Assembly: GCA_013152135.1 (NCBI GenBank)
Contig: JAADGX010000187.1
Coordinates: forward strand, 1 to 9,292
Direction: 5' to 3'
DNA from: Chlorobiota bacterium
Lineage (GTDB): Bacteria > Bacteroidota > Ignavibacteria > SZUA-365 > JAADGX01
Length of the DNA: 9,292 nucleotides
The notes beneath the pieces were generated by a model. That model saw only the letters and a program-made list of their open reading frames with translations. It ran no database searches and was not told where the DNA came from. This document shows positions 1-6,785 of this stretch, piece by piece. Numbering within the stretch: position 1 is the stretch's first letter; the number at the start of each line of letters is the position of its first letter. The translations under genes and the position numbers were made by a program.

Positions 1-285
1 CGGGGCGGTATTCTTACCCACGGGTTCAACGACGATATTCTCGGCAGGAATTTGCGGAAGCTGCCGCCGAACTTCGTCTACCTGAAGTTTATTGGTTATA
101 ACCAGGATGTTTTCCTTGTTCACGAGTGGATCGAGGCGATACACAGTATTTTGAATCATTGTACCCTTACCCAGCACTTCCAGTAATTGCTTCGGTGTGC
201 GCTCAGTACTCCGCGGCCAGAATCGAGCTCCGACACCACCCGCCATGATCACCGCAAAAATACTGTTCCCCGTTTCATTTTCCAT
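1..285 (-). CDS. manC: Mannose-1-phosphate guanylyltransferase (GDP-mannose pyrophosphorylase), N-terminal part
   Basis: This enzyme makes GDP-mannose from mannose-1-phosphate and GTP in the cytoplasm, for polysaccharide and glycan synthesis. Only the first 95 residues are present, because the gene runs off the left edge of the window. Residues 10-31 carry the nucleotidyltransferase signature: FAVIMAGGVGARFWPRST, followed shortly by TPKQLL. This is the GTP-binding loop of the sugar-nucleotide pyrophosphorylase fold. Residues 86-95 read VEPVGKNTAP, the equivalent of the family's EPxGRNTAP motif. The ATG at 285 follows a purine-rich GGACGG and a TAA, which supports this start. The gene lies about 113 nt downstream of atpC in the same direction, beyond a probable terminator. 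I see no convincing promoter for it. Family assignment is firm. The exact sugar specificity, and whether a C-terminal isomerase domain follows, cannot be seen. Confidence 0.93.
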   Translation of the reverse strand, partial: MENETGNSIFAVIMAGGVGARFWPRSTERTPKQLLEVLGKGTMIQNTVYRLDPLVNKENILVITNKLQVDEVRRQLPQIPAENIVVEPVGKNTAP

Positions 286-343
286 GTTACCGTCCAATAT
301 TCTGTTTATGGTTCACAACATTTACCTCTTACAAGAAGCACGA

Positions 344-364
344 AAGGAGAGTTAGCCTCTCCTT
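344..364 (-). terminator. Probable intrinsic terminator of the atpDC operon
   Basis: An 8-bp perfect stem (AAGGAGAG / CTCTCCTT, 5-nt loop) lies 34 nt beyond the atpC stop codon. On the minus strand it is followed by TTTCGTGCTTCTTGT, which is T-rich but interrupted. Position and stem suit a terminator for atpDC. The weak U-tract leaves room for read-through into the mannose-1-phosphate guanylyltransferase gene. Confidence 0.5.
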
Positions 365-398
365 GTTACTTCCCGTGCATACGTTCTAATACCTGGAA

Positions 399-803
399 TC
401 AAGAACCCGCGACTTTTAATCGGTTCAATGCTCGTGCCAATGCAAGACGGGCACGTTCAACGTCAATACTGCGATCCTTGGCTTGAATTCTTTCTTCTGC
501 ACGTTTCAGGGCAGCTTTCGCGCGTTCCACATCGATGATTTCACCGGGTTCCGCTGAATCCGTCAACAGAACCATCGTGTTATTCTCCACATGCGAGAAT
601 CCATTGGTTACGGCAAAGCGCCGCTTCTTGCCGTCCTTTTCGACGACGTCCAATTCGCCGATTTTCACCCCGCTTAAAAAAGGAGCGTGGTTTCGAAGGA
701 TCTGGAACCGACCTTCACTGCCGGGAACAGATACACTGACGACCTCGTTTTCGTAAATAACCCCCGAAGGCGCGATGATTTTCAGGGTAAAAGGTTCAGA
801 CAT
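399..803 (-). CDS. atpC: F1F0 ATP synthase, epsilon subunit
   Basis: This is the epsilon subunit of the F1 central stalk. It couples gamma rotation to the c-ring and can inhibit ATP hydrolysis. At 134 residues it has the full two-domain form: an N-terminal beta-sandwich (about residues 1-84, starting FTLKIIAPSGVIYENEVVSV and including the family motif GRFQILRNHAPF) and a C-terminal helical hairpin (about 88-134, rich in Ala, Arg and Glu). Some Chlorobium epsilon subunits are much shorter, so the complete C-terminal domain is worth noting. The start codon lies 9 nt after the atpD stop, which indicates an operon with translational coupling. The AGGG overlapping the atpD stop may act as the ribosome binding site. 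The remaining atp genes are not in this window. Confidence 0.97.
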   Translation of the reverse strand: MSEPFTLKIIAPSGVIYENEVVSVSVPGSEGRFQILRNHAPFLSGVKIGELDVVEKDGKKRRFAVTNGFSHVENNTMVLLTDSAEPGEIIDVERAKAALKRAEERIQAKDRSIDVERARLALARALNRLKVAGS

Positions 804-812
804 ATTATTGCC

Positions 813-2225
813 CTATGCTACAGCTTTCAATTTTTCCGCTTTTTCCATGACGTCCGACATTCCTCCACAGTACATGAACGCCTGCTCGGGAATATCGTCG
901 CATTCCCCGCTAAGGATCATCTTGAACCCTTCGATGGTGTCTTCCAGCTTTACGTATTTGCCGGGAGTACCGGTGAATTGCTCGGCAACAAAGAATGGTT
1001 GCGACAGGAAGCGCTGTATCTTTCTCGCACGGTGAACCGTGAGTTTGTCTTCATCGGATAGTTCGTCCATTCCGAGGATGTTAATAATATCCTGGAGGTC
1101 CTTGTACGTCTGGAGAATGCGCTTGACTGCCTGCGAAACTTCGTAGTGTTCGTTCCCGACAACATGCGGATCAAGAATACGTGACGTGGAGTCAAGCGGA
1201 TCGACCGCGGGATAAATACCGAGTTCAGCAATCTGGCGACTGAGAACCGTTGTTGCGTCGAGATGGGAGAAGACCGATGCGGGCGCTGGATCCGTTAAGT
1301 CGTCGGCAGGGACGTAGATGGCTTGAACGGACGTGATGGAACCCTTGTCCGTCGAAGTAATCCGTTCCTGGAGTTCCCCCACTTCGGTGGCCAGGGTCGG
1401 CTGATACCCGACGGCTGAAGGCATGCGCCCGAGAAGCGCCGATACCTCGGAGCCGGCCTGTGTGAACCGGAAGATGTTGTCAATAAAAAGCAATACATCC
1501 TTCCCCTCTTCATCCCTGAAATACTCCGCTATCGTGAGAGCCGTCAAACCGACCCGCTGGCGGGCTCCAGGCGGTTCGTTCATCTGCCCGAACACCAGGC
1601 AGGTCTTATCCAAAACCCCGGATTCTTTCATTTCAAGCCAGAGATCGTTGCCCTCACGCGTGCGCTCTCCAACGCCACCAAATACCGAGTATCCACCGTG
1701 ATGAATGGCGATATTGTGAATCAATTCCATGATCACCACCGTTTTTCCAACACCGGCGCCGCCGAACAAACCGGTTTTTCCGCCCTTCGAGTATGGTTCG
1801 AGCAAGTCTATCACCTTTATTCCCGTCTCGAACATTTCTTTCTTTGTCGAAAGATTTTCGAATTTTGGCGGCTGGCGGTGAATCGGGTACTTGAGTTCGG
1901 TCTCGATGGGACCAATATTGTCGATTGGTTTTCCCACGATATTGATCAAACGTCCAAGCGTCTGTGGACCTACCGGAACAGAAATCGGTCCTCCCGTATC
2001 GATCACTTCCATGCCACGAACCAGTCCGTCCGTGGAGTCCATGGCTACCGCACGCACCCTGTCTTCACCCAGGTGCTGTTGCACTTCTAGCACCAGTTCT
2101 TCATCCTTGCCGTCGACATTTTTCCTGTTAATAATCAGCGCACTGTAGATTGCCGGGAGGTTATCCGTTTCAAACTCAACGTCAACAACCGGTCCGATGA
2201 TCTGTACGATTTTCCCAGTATTCAT
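813..2225 (-). CDS. atpD: F1F0 ATP synthase, beta subunit
   Basis: This is the catalytic beta subunit of F1, which binds ADP/Pi and makes ATP at the membrane-bound synthase. At 470 residues it has normal length. Visible motifs are the Walker A loop GGAGVGKT (155-162), the catalytic Glu in GERTREGNDL (from 186), Walker B LLFIDN (245-250), RMPSAVGYQPTL (268-279), the alpha/beta signature PAVDPLDSTS (339-348) and DELSDEDKL (387-395), the equivalent of DELSEED. All expected catalytic residues are intact. The ATG at 2225 is preceded by AAAGGAATCTTA, a good ribosome binding site. It is the first gene of a two-gene atpDC operon with its own promoter. The isolated beta-epsilon pair is typical of Chlorobium and Bacteroidota, where the other subunits are encoded elsewhere. 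Confidence 0.99.
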   Translation of the reverse strand: MNTGKIVQIIGPVVDVEFETDNLPAIYSALIINRKNVDGKDEELVLEVQQHLGEDRVRAVAMDSTDGLVRGMEVIDTGGPISVPVGPQTLGRLINIVGKPIDNIGPIETELKYPIHRQPPKFENLSTKKEMFETGIKVIDLLEPYSKGGKTGLFGGAGVGKTVVIMELIHNIAIHHGGYSVFGGVGERTREGNDLWLEMKESGVLDKTCLVFGQMNEPPGARQRVGLTALTIAEYFRDEEGKDVLLFIDNIFRFTQAGSEVSALLGRMPSAVGYQPTLATEVGELQERITSTDKGSITSVQAIYVPADDLTDPAPASVFSHLDATTVLSRQIAELGIYPAVDPLDSTSRILDPHVVGNEHYEVSQAVKRILQTYKDLQDIINILGMDELSDEDKLTVHRARKIQRFLSQPFFVAEQFTGTPGKYVKLEDTIEGFKMILSGECDDIPEQAFMYCGGMSDVMEKAEKLKAVA

Positions 2226-2275
2226 TAAGATTCCTTTGTAAGATGCTTATTCAATTGCAAAAATACATAACTTTA

Positions 2276-2306
2276 CAAAATTACATTTTTCCTTAATTTT
2301 TTCAAA
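2276..2306 (-). promoter_or_regulatory. Bacteroidota-type promoter of atpDC
   Basis: On the minus strand, TTTG (2306-2303) is followed by a 19-nt spacer and TAATTTTG (2283-2276). This matches the Bacteroidota primary-sigma consensus TTTG-N19-21-TAnnTTTG exactly. It predicts a transcript start near 2270 and a leader of about 45 nt before the atpD start. A second -7-like box, TATTTTTG, lies 10 nt further downstream but has no partner -33 element. The surrounding 70 nt are strongly A/T-rich. Confidence 0.7.
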
Positions 2307-2335
2307 TGTTATTTGATACAGTTTTTCCTCCCGTG

Positions 2336-4153
2336 CTATCGATGAGGTATGAGAATCGTTCCTCCTTTGGGCGGTAATTGAATAGTAAGACCATCGTCAC
2401 CGACAAAAAAATATTCCCCGTTCACGGGATCGACCACCTTCGTTCCCGCTTGAATTCCCGGAAGCATGATGCGAGCGACTCGTGTCGCCGAACTTCCATT
2501 GAATACCGCAATAACTTTATCCGCCCCCGATGATCGGACGAAACCATAAAGACCGGCTGCGTTATCCATCAAGATTGTTTTCATCTCGCCGGTTCGCAAA
2601 GCGGGATGCCGTTTGCGTAACCGTATCAAGGATTTGTATAACGAGTAGGTAACACTATCGAATTCAACGCGATAGTTCCCTGATACACCGGTCACTATTT
2701 CCGGATTTTCCGGCTGGTACGACTTGTCAAACCAGACCATTGGTTTTCGGTTGTCGGGGACATCCGCACCCCACATCCCCGCTTCATCCCCATAAAAAAT
2801 AAACGGACATCCAGGATAGGTAAACTGAAACATGATGGCGGATCTTAAACGTAACTTCTGCACAAGTGACGGCGGTCCGACGTTGTAGCGCGGGTTTTCA
2901 TCCGGACTGTTCTCCGTATCGTATTCATACCCCGGGTTGGCTGCCATCGAGGCCACACGGTCCGTTTCATGCGTCCCTATGACGTTTACTGGAAGGTCCA
3001 TTGCCTCAGCGCCTTCGTAAATGGAAGGCCTGTTCGAAAGAGAAGCATCCACGGCCGAGATGGAAACGGTTGCGGAATCGAAGAAAAATCTTTCCACGAC
3101 TCGCCCGAAGACATAATCCAGAAACGTGTCACAGTACGGAACGTATGTAACATCATCCGTGCTCCATCGTTCACCGACAACCAACGCGTTCGGATTGATG
3201 GACTTTACGAACGACCTCCACTCCCGCCAGAAGACGGGAGGAAGTAATTCCATGCCCTCGAGCCTCCAGCCGTCCACACCGTCCGATGGATCGCCATCGC
3301 CATCCGGATCCATCCACCGTCGCGTGATCGCAAATACCCATTTTTTCGGTCCTTCGGCCAATCCGAGGGAATCGGATCTGAACAAGGGCAACGCGCGTAA
3401 ACCATAGCGAGTGTCGTACGCAAACTCGTTTGTATCGGGGGTCTCCGGTCGATCCCACTGTCGAACGAAGAACCAATCCTTGTATCGCGACCGGTCAAGA
3501 TTCTTCAAAACATCCTGGAACGCCCAAAAATCCACACTGACAAAGGGAAAGATGCCATCAATAACAACACGTATTCCCCTCTCGTGCGCCTCCGCGATGA
3601 GGTCAAGAAACATCCTGTCGGCGGAAGTCAGGTACCATGAATTGGGATCGTCAGGAATCTCGCGGGCGAGAAACGAACTGTCCGTGGGCAGCATGGGGCC
3701 AAGATGGGGATCAATGTGCCGGTGATCCGAAATCGAATAATGTATGGGATCGACTGACGTGAATATTGACGTGAGGTAGAGCACATCCACCCCCAGGTTT
3801 TCGAGATAATCCAACCGGTTCAGTATCCCCTGAAGATCGCCTCCGTATCTCCTGAGCGACGCGTTTATGTAAAAGCTCTTTCCCCGTTTCTTTTCAAGTT
3901 CTGTCAGGTCATACCAGTTCGAGGTCCATTTCAACGTTGAATCGGAAGGAAATATCCGGTGTGAATACGCGTTGTTCAGCGAATCGCCATCTTCAAATCT
4001 ATCCGGAATGACTTCATACCATATCGCGCCCCTCGCCCATTGCGGGACGGTATAGATGGACTGTGCCGAAACCGCCACAGTCAGAAACAGAAAAATCGGG
4101 AAGCTCAAATACACGATGGATAACGGCTTATTTCCGTCAGGAGATAGGTTCAT
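2336..4153 (-). CDS. Secreted alpha-amylase-family (GH13) protein with altered catalytic motifs
   Basis: This 605-residue protein has an N-terminal signal peptide (hydrophobic 11-29, probable cleavage after SA at about 30), so it is probably periplasmic or secreted. It then has a GH13 (beta/alpha)8 barrel of the neopullulanase/maltogenic type: RGAIWYEVIPDRF (41-53), GGDLQGI (104-110), the acidic loop DPDGDGDPSDGVDGW (282-296), YGDEAGMWG (454-462) and a C-terminal beta domain (about 525-605). The catalytic positions are unusual. Region I reads DGIFPF (199-204) instead of DGVFNH. The nucleophile position in GWRLE is Glu299 instead of Asp. The acid/base Glu328 (GERW) is kept. Region IV reads THETDR (394-399), with Glu396 instead of Asp. 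The expected YDxxDY reads YSISDH (139-144). The fold is clear, but starch-type hydrolysis is doubtful. I chose ATG 4153 over the in-frame TTG at 4168 because the TTG lies in the U-tract of the tRNA terminator. Confidence 0.9.
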   Translation of the reverse strand: MNLSPDGNKPLSIVYLSFPIFLFLTVAVSAQSIYTVPQWARGAIWYEVIPDRFEDGDSLNNAYSHRIFPSDSTLKWTSNWYDLTELEKKRGKSFYINASLRRYGGDLQGILNRLDYLENLGVDVLYLTSIFTSVDPIHYSISDHRHIDPHLGPMLPTDSSFLAREIPDDPNSWYLTSADRMFLDLIAEAHERGIRVVIDGIFPFVSVDFWAFQDVLKNLDRSRYKDWFFVRQWDRPETPDTNEFAYDTRYGLRALPLFRSDSLGLAEGPKKWVFAITRRWMDPDGDGDPSDGVDGWRLEGMELLPPVFWREWRSFVKSINPNALVVGERWSTDDVTYVPYCDTFLDYVFGRVVERFFFDSATVSISAVDASLSNRPSIYEGAEAMDLPVNVIGTHETDRVASMAANPGYEYDTENSPDENPRYNVGPPSLVQKLRLRSAIMFQFTYPGCPFIFYGDEAGMWGADVPDNRKPMVWFDKSYQPENPEIVTGVSGNYRVEFDSVTYSLYKSLIRLRKRHPALRTGEMKTILMDNAAGLYGFVRSSGADKVIAVFNGSSATRVARIMLPGIQAGTKVVDPVNGEYFFVGDDGLTIQLPPKGGTILIPHR

Positions 4154-4166
4154 TTCGTCGTCAGAC

Positions 4167-4194
4167 AAGAAAAATCCAACCCGGCGGTTGGATT
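4167..4194 (-). terminator. Intrinsic terminator of tRNA-Ser
   Basis: A perfect 9-bp stem (AATCCAACC / GGTTGGATT, 4194-4173) closed by a 4-nt loop begins 5 nt after the tRNA 3' end. On the minus strand it is followed by TTTCTT, which with the end of the stem gives a TTTTTCTT tract. This is a compact terminator for the tRNA gene. It ends only about 14-20 nt before the ATG of the GH13 gene, so that gene needs read-through or its own promoter, which I could not find. Confidence 0.75.
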
Positions 4195-4199
4195 CTCTG

Positions 4200-4286
4200 C
4201 GGAGAGGGGGGGATTCGAACCCCCGATAGAGTTGCCCCTATGACGGTTTAGCAAACCGTTGCCTTCAGCCACTCGGCCACCTCTCC
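4200..4286 (-). tRNA. tRNA-Ser, anticodon GCU (reads AGC/AGU)
   Basis: A complete cloverleaf is readable on the minus strand. The acceptor stem is GGAGAGG/CCTCTCC, the D-arm contains GCCGAGTGGCTGAAGGC, and the anticodon arm is ACGGT-TTGCTAA-ACCGT with anticodon GCT. The class II long variable arm has stem ATAG/CTAT, and the T-arm is GGGGG-TTCGAAT-CCCCC. The long variable arm and the G discriminator base are serine features. The 3' CCA is not encoded (GCAG follows the acceptor stem), so it must be added by nucleotidyltransferase. The gene has its own upstream promoter and a hairpin terminator directly after it. Confidence 0.98.
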
Positions 4287-4312
4287 TTCCACCTTGACGG
4301 TGCAAGGTACTA

Positions 4313-4345
4313 CGAATATACACAGGAATCATCTCACACTCCAAA
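4313..4345 (-). promoter_or_regulatory. Bacteroidota-type promoter of tRNA-Ser
   Basis: On the minus strand, TTTG (4345-4342) is followed by a 21-nt spacer and TATATTCG (4320-4313), one mismatch from TAnnTTTG. The predicted start lies near 4307, about 20 nt before the mature tRNA 5' end, a typical short tRNA leader. Confidence 0.5.
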
Positions 4346-4398
4346 CCCGCGCCTCGTCGCACCGGAAGCCGATACAGTGGAAGCTGTAGTTGATGTTG

Positions 4399-5745
4399 TC
4401 AGGGGATTTCAATCTCATACTGTTTGATCTTACGCCACAGTGTATTGCGACCTATACCAAGCCTTCTTGCAGTTTCGGCTTGATTATACATACATCGTTT
4501 CAAGGTATGCTCGATAACCAGTTTCTCCATGTCGCGCAACGTCACGTCACCCGTAATCGCAATATGCTCCGACTCCCAGTCGGGATCAGGATTAATATCA
4601 TCCAAGTCGATGACGTCATCGGTGTTCAAAACGATCGCGCGTTCGATCAAATTCTGGAGCTCGCGCACATTCCCTTTCCAACGCGCGTGTAAAAGTTGAT
4701 TCATGGCCCTCGAGGTGATCGGGAGAGGTTTTCGGTCCATCTTCTTGCAATGAAATTTTATAAAATGCTCCGCCAACAATGGGATGTCCGCCACACGTTG
4801 CCGCAACGGTGGAACCGTGAGAGGGATAACACGCAACCTGAACAGCAAATCCTCCCGGAATTTTTTCTCTTGAACCATCTGGTCAAGATCCTTATTCGTG
4901 GCAGCGATAATACGAACGTCAACCGGAATATTCCGGACATCTCCGATACGTCGTATTTCTCCTTCCTGCAAAACACGCAGTAGTTTCACTTGCATGCTTG
5001 GGGACGTCTCGCCGATTTCGTCCAAGAACAGCGTCCCACCGTCTGCTTCCTCAAACAAACCTTTCCTGGCCGAAACAGCACCCGTGAAAGCCCCTTTAAC
5101 AAAACCAAACAACTCGCTTTCCAGCAGCGTCTCCGGAAGGGCTCCGCAATTAATCGCGATGAAGTTCTTATCACTTCGTGGACTCGCATCATGAATTGCC
5201 TGGGCGAGGACCTCTTTTCCCACCCCGCTTTCACCAAGAATGAGAATCGAAGAATCGGTGGCCGCAACTCTTGAGGCAAAATCGATGAGTCGGCGCATCG
5301 GGTCGCTTCGATGAATAATACTGTCAAACCCTCGCTCACGGTGAATCTGGTTCTTCAAATTTCGAACTTCATGTCGCAACCGGTAATGTTCCAGGGCGTT
5401 CTTAACGATCATCACCAAGGCTTCCGTATCCACGGGCTTGGTGATGTACGTGTAAGCGCCGTTTTGCATTGCCTCTACGGCCGTATCAATAGAACCATGA
5501 CCGGTGATAACGATGACTTCAGTCGACTCGTACACTTTTTTCGCGCGTATCAGGACGTCTATACCGGTATGGTTGTCAATCAGCAGATCTGTAATGATAA
5601 GATCGAATAGACTTGCATCGATGCGTTCAAACGCGTCCAGGGTCGAACCGGCATCTTCAACCTGGTAACCTTGCATCTCGAGCAATTCCCGCCACAACAG
5701 GCGCGTCGTATCGTCATCGTCAACAATCAGGATAAGGGGAGGCAT
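4399..5745 (-). CDS. NtrC-family sigma-54-dependent response regulator
   Basis: This 448-residue protein activates RNA polymerase holding sigma-54 after phosphorylation by a sensor kinase. Its receiver domain (about 1-120) has the acidic pocket VDDDD (8-12), phospho-acceptor Asp53 in ITDLL and Lys103 in ITKP. The AAA+ domain (about 143-370) has Walker A GESGVGKE (171-178), the sigma-54 contact loop GAFTGA (218-223), Walker B GGTLFLDEIG (236-245) and the R-finger region (FREDLLFRLRVIPL). A Fis-type helix-turn-helix closes the protein (NQAETARRLGIGRNTLWRKI, 421-440). All key residues are present, so it should be active. No histidine kinase is encoded beside it, making it an orphan in this window. 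The ATG at 5745 follows AGGG at suitable distance. The terminator upstream separates it from the ribosomal operon. Its target genes cannot be read from the sequence; the DNA-binding end resembles NtrC/ZraR-like regulators generally. Confidence 0.97.
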   Translation of the reverse strand: MPPLILIVDDDDTTRLLWRELLEMQGYQVEDAGSTLDAFERIDASLFDLIITDLLIDNHTGIDVLIRAKKVYESTEVIVITGHGSIDTAVEAMQNGAYTYITKPVDTEALVMIVKNALEHYRLRHEVRNLKNQIHRERGFDSIIHRSDPMRRLIDFASRVAATDSSILILGESGVGKEVLAQAIHDASPRSDKNFIAINCGALPETLLESELFGFVKGAFTGAVSARKGLFEEADGGTLFLDEIGETSPSMQVKLLRVLQEGEIRRIGDVRNIPVDVRIIAATNKDLDQMVQEKKFREDLLFRLRVIPLTVPPLRQRVADIPLLAEHFIKFHCKKMDRKPLPITSRAMNQLLHARWKGNVRELQNLIERAIVLNTDDVIDLDDINPDPDWESEHIAITGDVTLRDMEKLVIEHTLKRCMYNQAETARRLGIGRNTLWRKIKQYEIEIP

Positions 5746-5786
5746 CGTCGAAATCCCTGGATAATCCGATAAGTGAAATCAATTCC

Positions 5787-5806
5787 GCAGCACGTAAACG
5801 TGATGC
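5787..5806. promoter_or_regulatory. Dyad upstream of the NtrC-family gene, possible operator
   Basis: CACGT-AA-ACGTG (5791-5802) is a perfect inverted repeat. Allowing one mismatch, the arms extend to GCAgCACGT / ACGTGaTGC (8 of 9 pairs). It lies 42-61 nt before the regulator's start codon. It could be a binding site, possibly for autoregulation, or a leader hairpin. A weak promoter-like pair (TTTG at 5865-5862, 17-nt spacer, TATTTTCC at 5844-5837) lies upstream of it. Neither assignment is secure. Confidence 0.3.
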
Positions 5807-5862
5807 TCCGGTGTATATCGCCGTCAATCCACGCCCGGAAAATACCCAGAACACTGATAAAC

Positions 5863-5895
5863 AAAAAACTCGCCGCTGAACTATGCGGCGAGTTT
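5863..5895 (-). terminator. Strong intrinsic terminator of the ribosomal-protein operon
   Basis: The arms AACTCGCCGC (5867-5876) and GCGGCGAGTT (5885-5894) form a perfect 10-bp, GC-rich stem, extended by one A-T pair, around an 8-nt loop. On the minus strand it runs into TTTTTTGTTT. It lies about 50 nt after the bL28 stop and marks the end of the operon. Confidence 0.92.
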
Positions 5896-5946
5896 GTAAA
5901 TCTATGAACGAGTCCGGAAACCATGAGTATCCCCGGGCAGGGGAAT

Positions 5947-6171
5947 TCAAAGCAAGCCGGCTTCTTGAAGAACTTTTTTCGCGCCCACCTTGTTGATGGT
6001 CTTCAACGCCCGCGCCGATAACCGAACTGTCACGTATCGCTTTTCCTCCGGAATATAGATCCTTTTCTTCTGGAGGTTCGGCAACTGGCGCCGTTTGACC
6101 TTGTTATGCGCGTGCGATACATGGTTGCCGACCAGGGGTTTTTTACCCGTGATTTGACATTTCCTTGCCAT
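5947..6171 (-). CDS. rpmB: Ribosomal protein bL28
   Basis: This 74-residue protein of the large ribosomal subunit has the family opening MARKCQITGKKPLVGNHVSHAHNKVKRR, in which CQITGK and the NxxSHAxNKTKRR-type motif are diagnostic. The rest (RIYIPEEKRYVTVRLSARALKTINKVG) matches the usual beta/alpha core. It has one Cys and no paired CxxC motifs, so it is the zinc-independent form. An AGAGGAA ribosome binding site precedes the ATG at 6171. It is the last gene of the operon, 30 nt after rpsR, and is followed by a strong terminator. Confidence 0.98.
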   Translation of the reverse strand: MARKCQITGKKPLVGNHVSHAHNKVKRRQLPNLQKKRIYIPEEKRYVTVRLSARALKTINKVGAKKVLQEAGLL

Positions 6172-6201
6172 GATGATTCCTCTTGCCTTTGTAATCTGTT
6201 C

Positions 6202-6468
6202 TTACTTGATACCTTCGCCAACGTATGGAAGCAGGGCCATATAACGTGCCCGCTTGATCGCTTCCGCAATTCGACGCTGGTTCTTGGCCGAGACACCCGT
6301 GATGCGACGAGGGAGAATCATTGCCTGGTCGTTGATGAATCGCTCCAACAACTTGGTTTCCTTGTAGTCTATGTAAACAATGTCCTTTCCATTGAAAGGA
6401 TCACGCCGTTTACGCAGTACGTTACGCTTTTTTCCGGTACGTCTTCTTGATGATCTGAAATGCGCCAT
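6202..6468 (-). CDS. rpsR: Ribosomal protein bS18
   Basis: This 88-residue small-subunit protein binds 16S rRNA beside bS6. The diagnostic core is present: DIVYIDYKETKLLERFINDQAMILPRRITGVSAKNQRRIAEAIKRARYMALLPYV, spanning about residues 29-83. The N-terminal tail is Arg/Lys-rich. There is no cysteine, so it is not a zinc-binding variant. In many bacteria rpsR sits between rpsF and rplI; here it lies between rpmE and rpmB, 12 nt after rpmE and 30 nt before rpmB, an operon-like spacing. Confidence 0.98.
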   Translation of the reverse strand: MAHFRSSRRRTGKKRNVLRKRRDPFNGKDIVYIDYKETKLLERFINDQAMILPRRITGVSAKNQRRIAEAIKRARYMALLPYVGEGIK

Positions 6469-6480
6469 GATCTTGCTGTA

Positions 6481-6765
6481 CTATTCTGGTTTTGAATGAG
6501 CTTCTTCTGTATCGACCGCAGGCTGTTCAGGAGCGGTTTTATCCTGGATGCTTTTGAACTTATCGTACCGTTTCTTGAAACGTTCGACACGACCTGCGGA
6601 GTCAACGATCTTCTGCTTTCCCGTAAAGAACGGATGGCATAACGAGCAAATTTCCACCTTGATCTGAGGTTGCGTCGAACGGGTCACAAACAGGACCCCT
6701 CGCTGCTCTTTGCATCCACAAATTACTTCACATCGTTGGTATCGGGGGTGTAGGTCTTTTTTCAC
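6481..6765 (-). CDS. rpmE: Ribosomal protein bL31, zinc-binding type with acidic tail
   Basis: This 94-residue large-subunit protein shows the bL31 core: MKKDLHP at the start, then VEICSLCHPFFTGKQK and GRVERFKKRY. Cys16, Cys18, Cys40 and Cys43 correspond to the zinc-binding (C+) form. The core ends near residue 66. A tail of about 28 residues follows, rich in Pro, Glu, Asp and Lys and probably disordered, so the protein is longer than the usual 65-80 residues. Translation must begin at GTG 6765, because an in-frame TAA lies 15 nt upstream and there is no ATG between. No clear ribosome binding site is visible, which suggests coupling to the small gene 20 nt upstream. Confidence 0.97.
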   Translation of the reverse strand: MKKDLHPRYQRCEVICGCKEQRGVLFVTRSTQPQIKVEICSLCHPFFTGKQKIVDSAGRVERFKKRYDKFKSIQDKTAPEQPAVDTEEAHSKPE

Positions 6766-6785
6766 GATTATTCTTAATTAATTGG

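Noticed and set aside
424..439. Sigma-54-like site on the minus strand, TGGCACGAGCATTGAA, pointing toward the mannose-1-phosphate guanylyltransferase gene
   Set aside because: The -24 half is perfect, but the invariant GC of the -12 half is lost (TTGAA). The site lies inside atpC coding sequence about 140 nt before the next gene.
1698..2090. Plus-strand reading frame of 130 codons opposite atpD
   Set aside because: It is a shadow of the strongly conserved beta-subunit gene. It has no known motif and no initiation signals.
4154..4168. TTG at 4168 as the start of the GH13 gene
   Set aside because: It falls in the U-tract of the tRNA terminator and has no ribosome binding site. ATG 4153 gives a normal signal peptide.
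4063..4251. Plus-strand reading frame of 62 codons ending in a GEGGIRTPDR-like peptide
   Set aside because: This peptide is the well-known false translation of the antisense of a tRNA-Ser gene. The tRNA and the GH13 gene explain the sequence.
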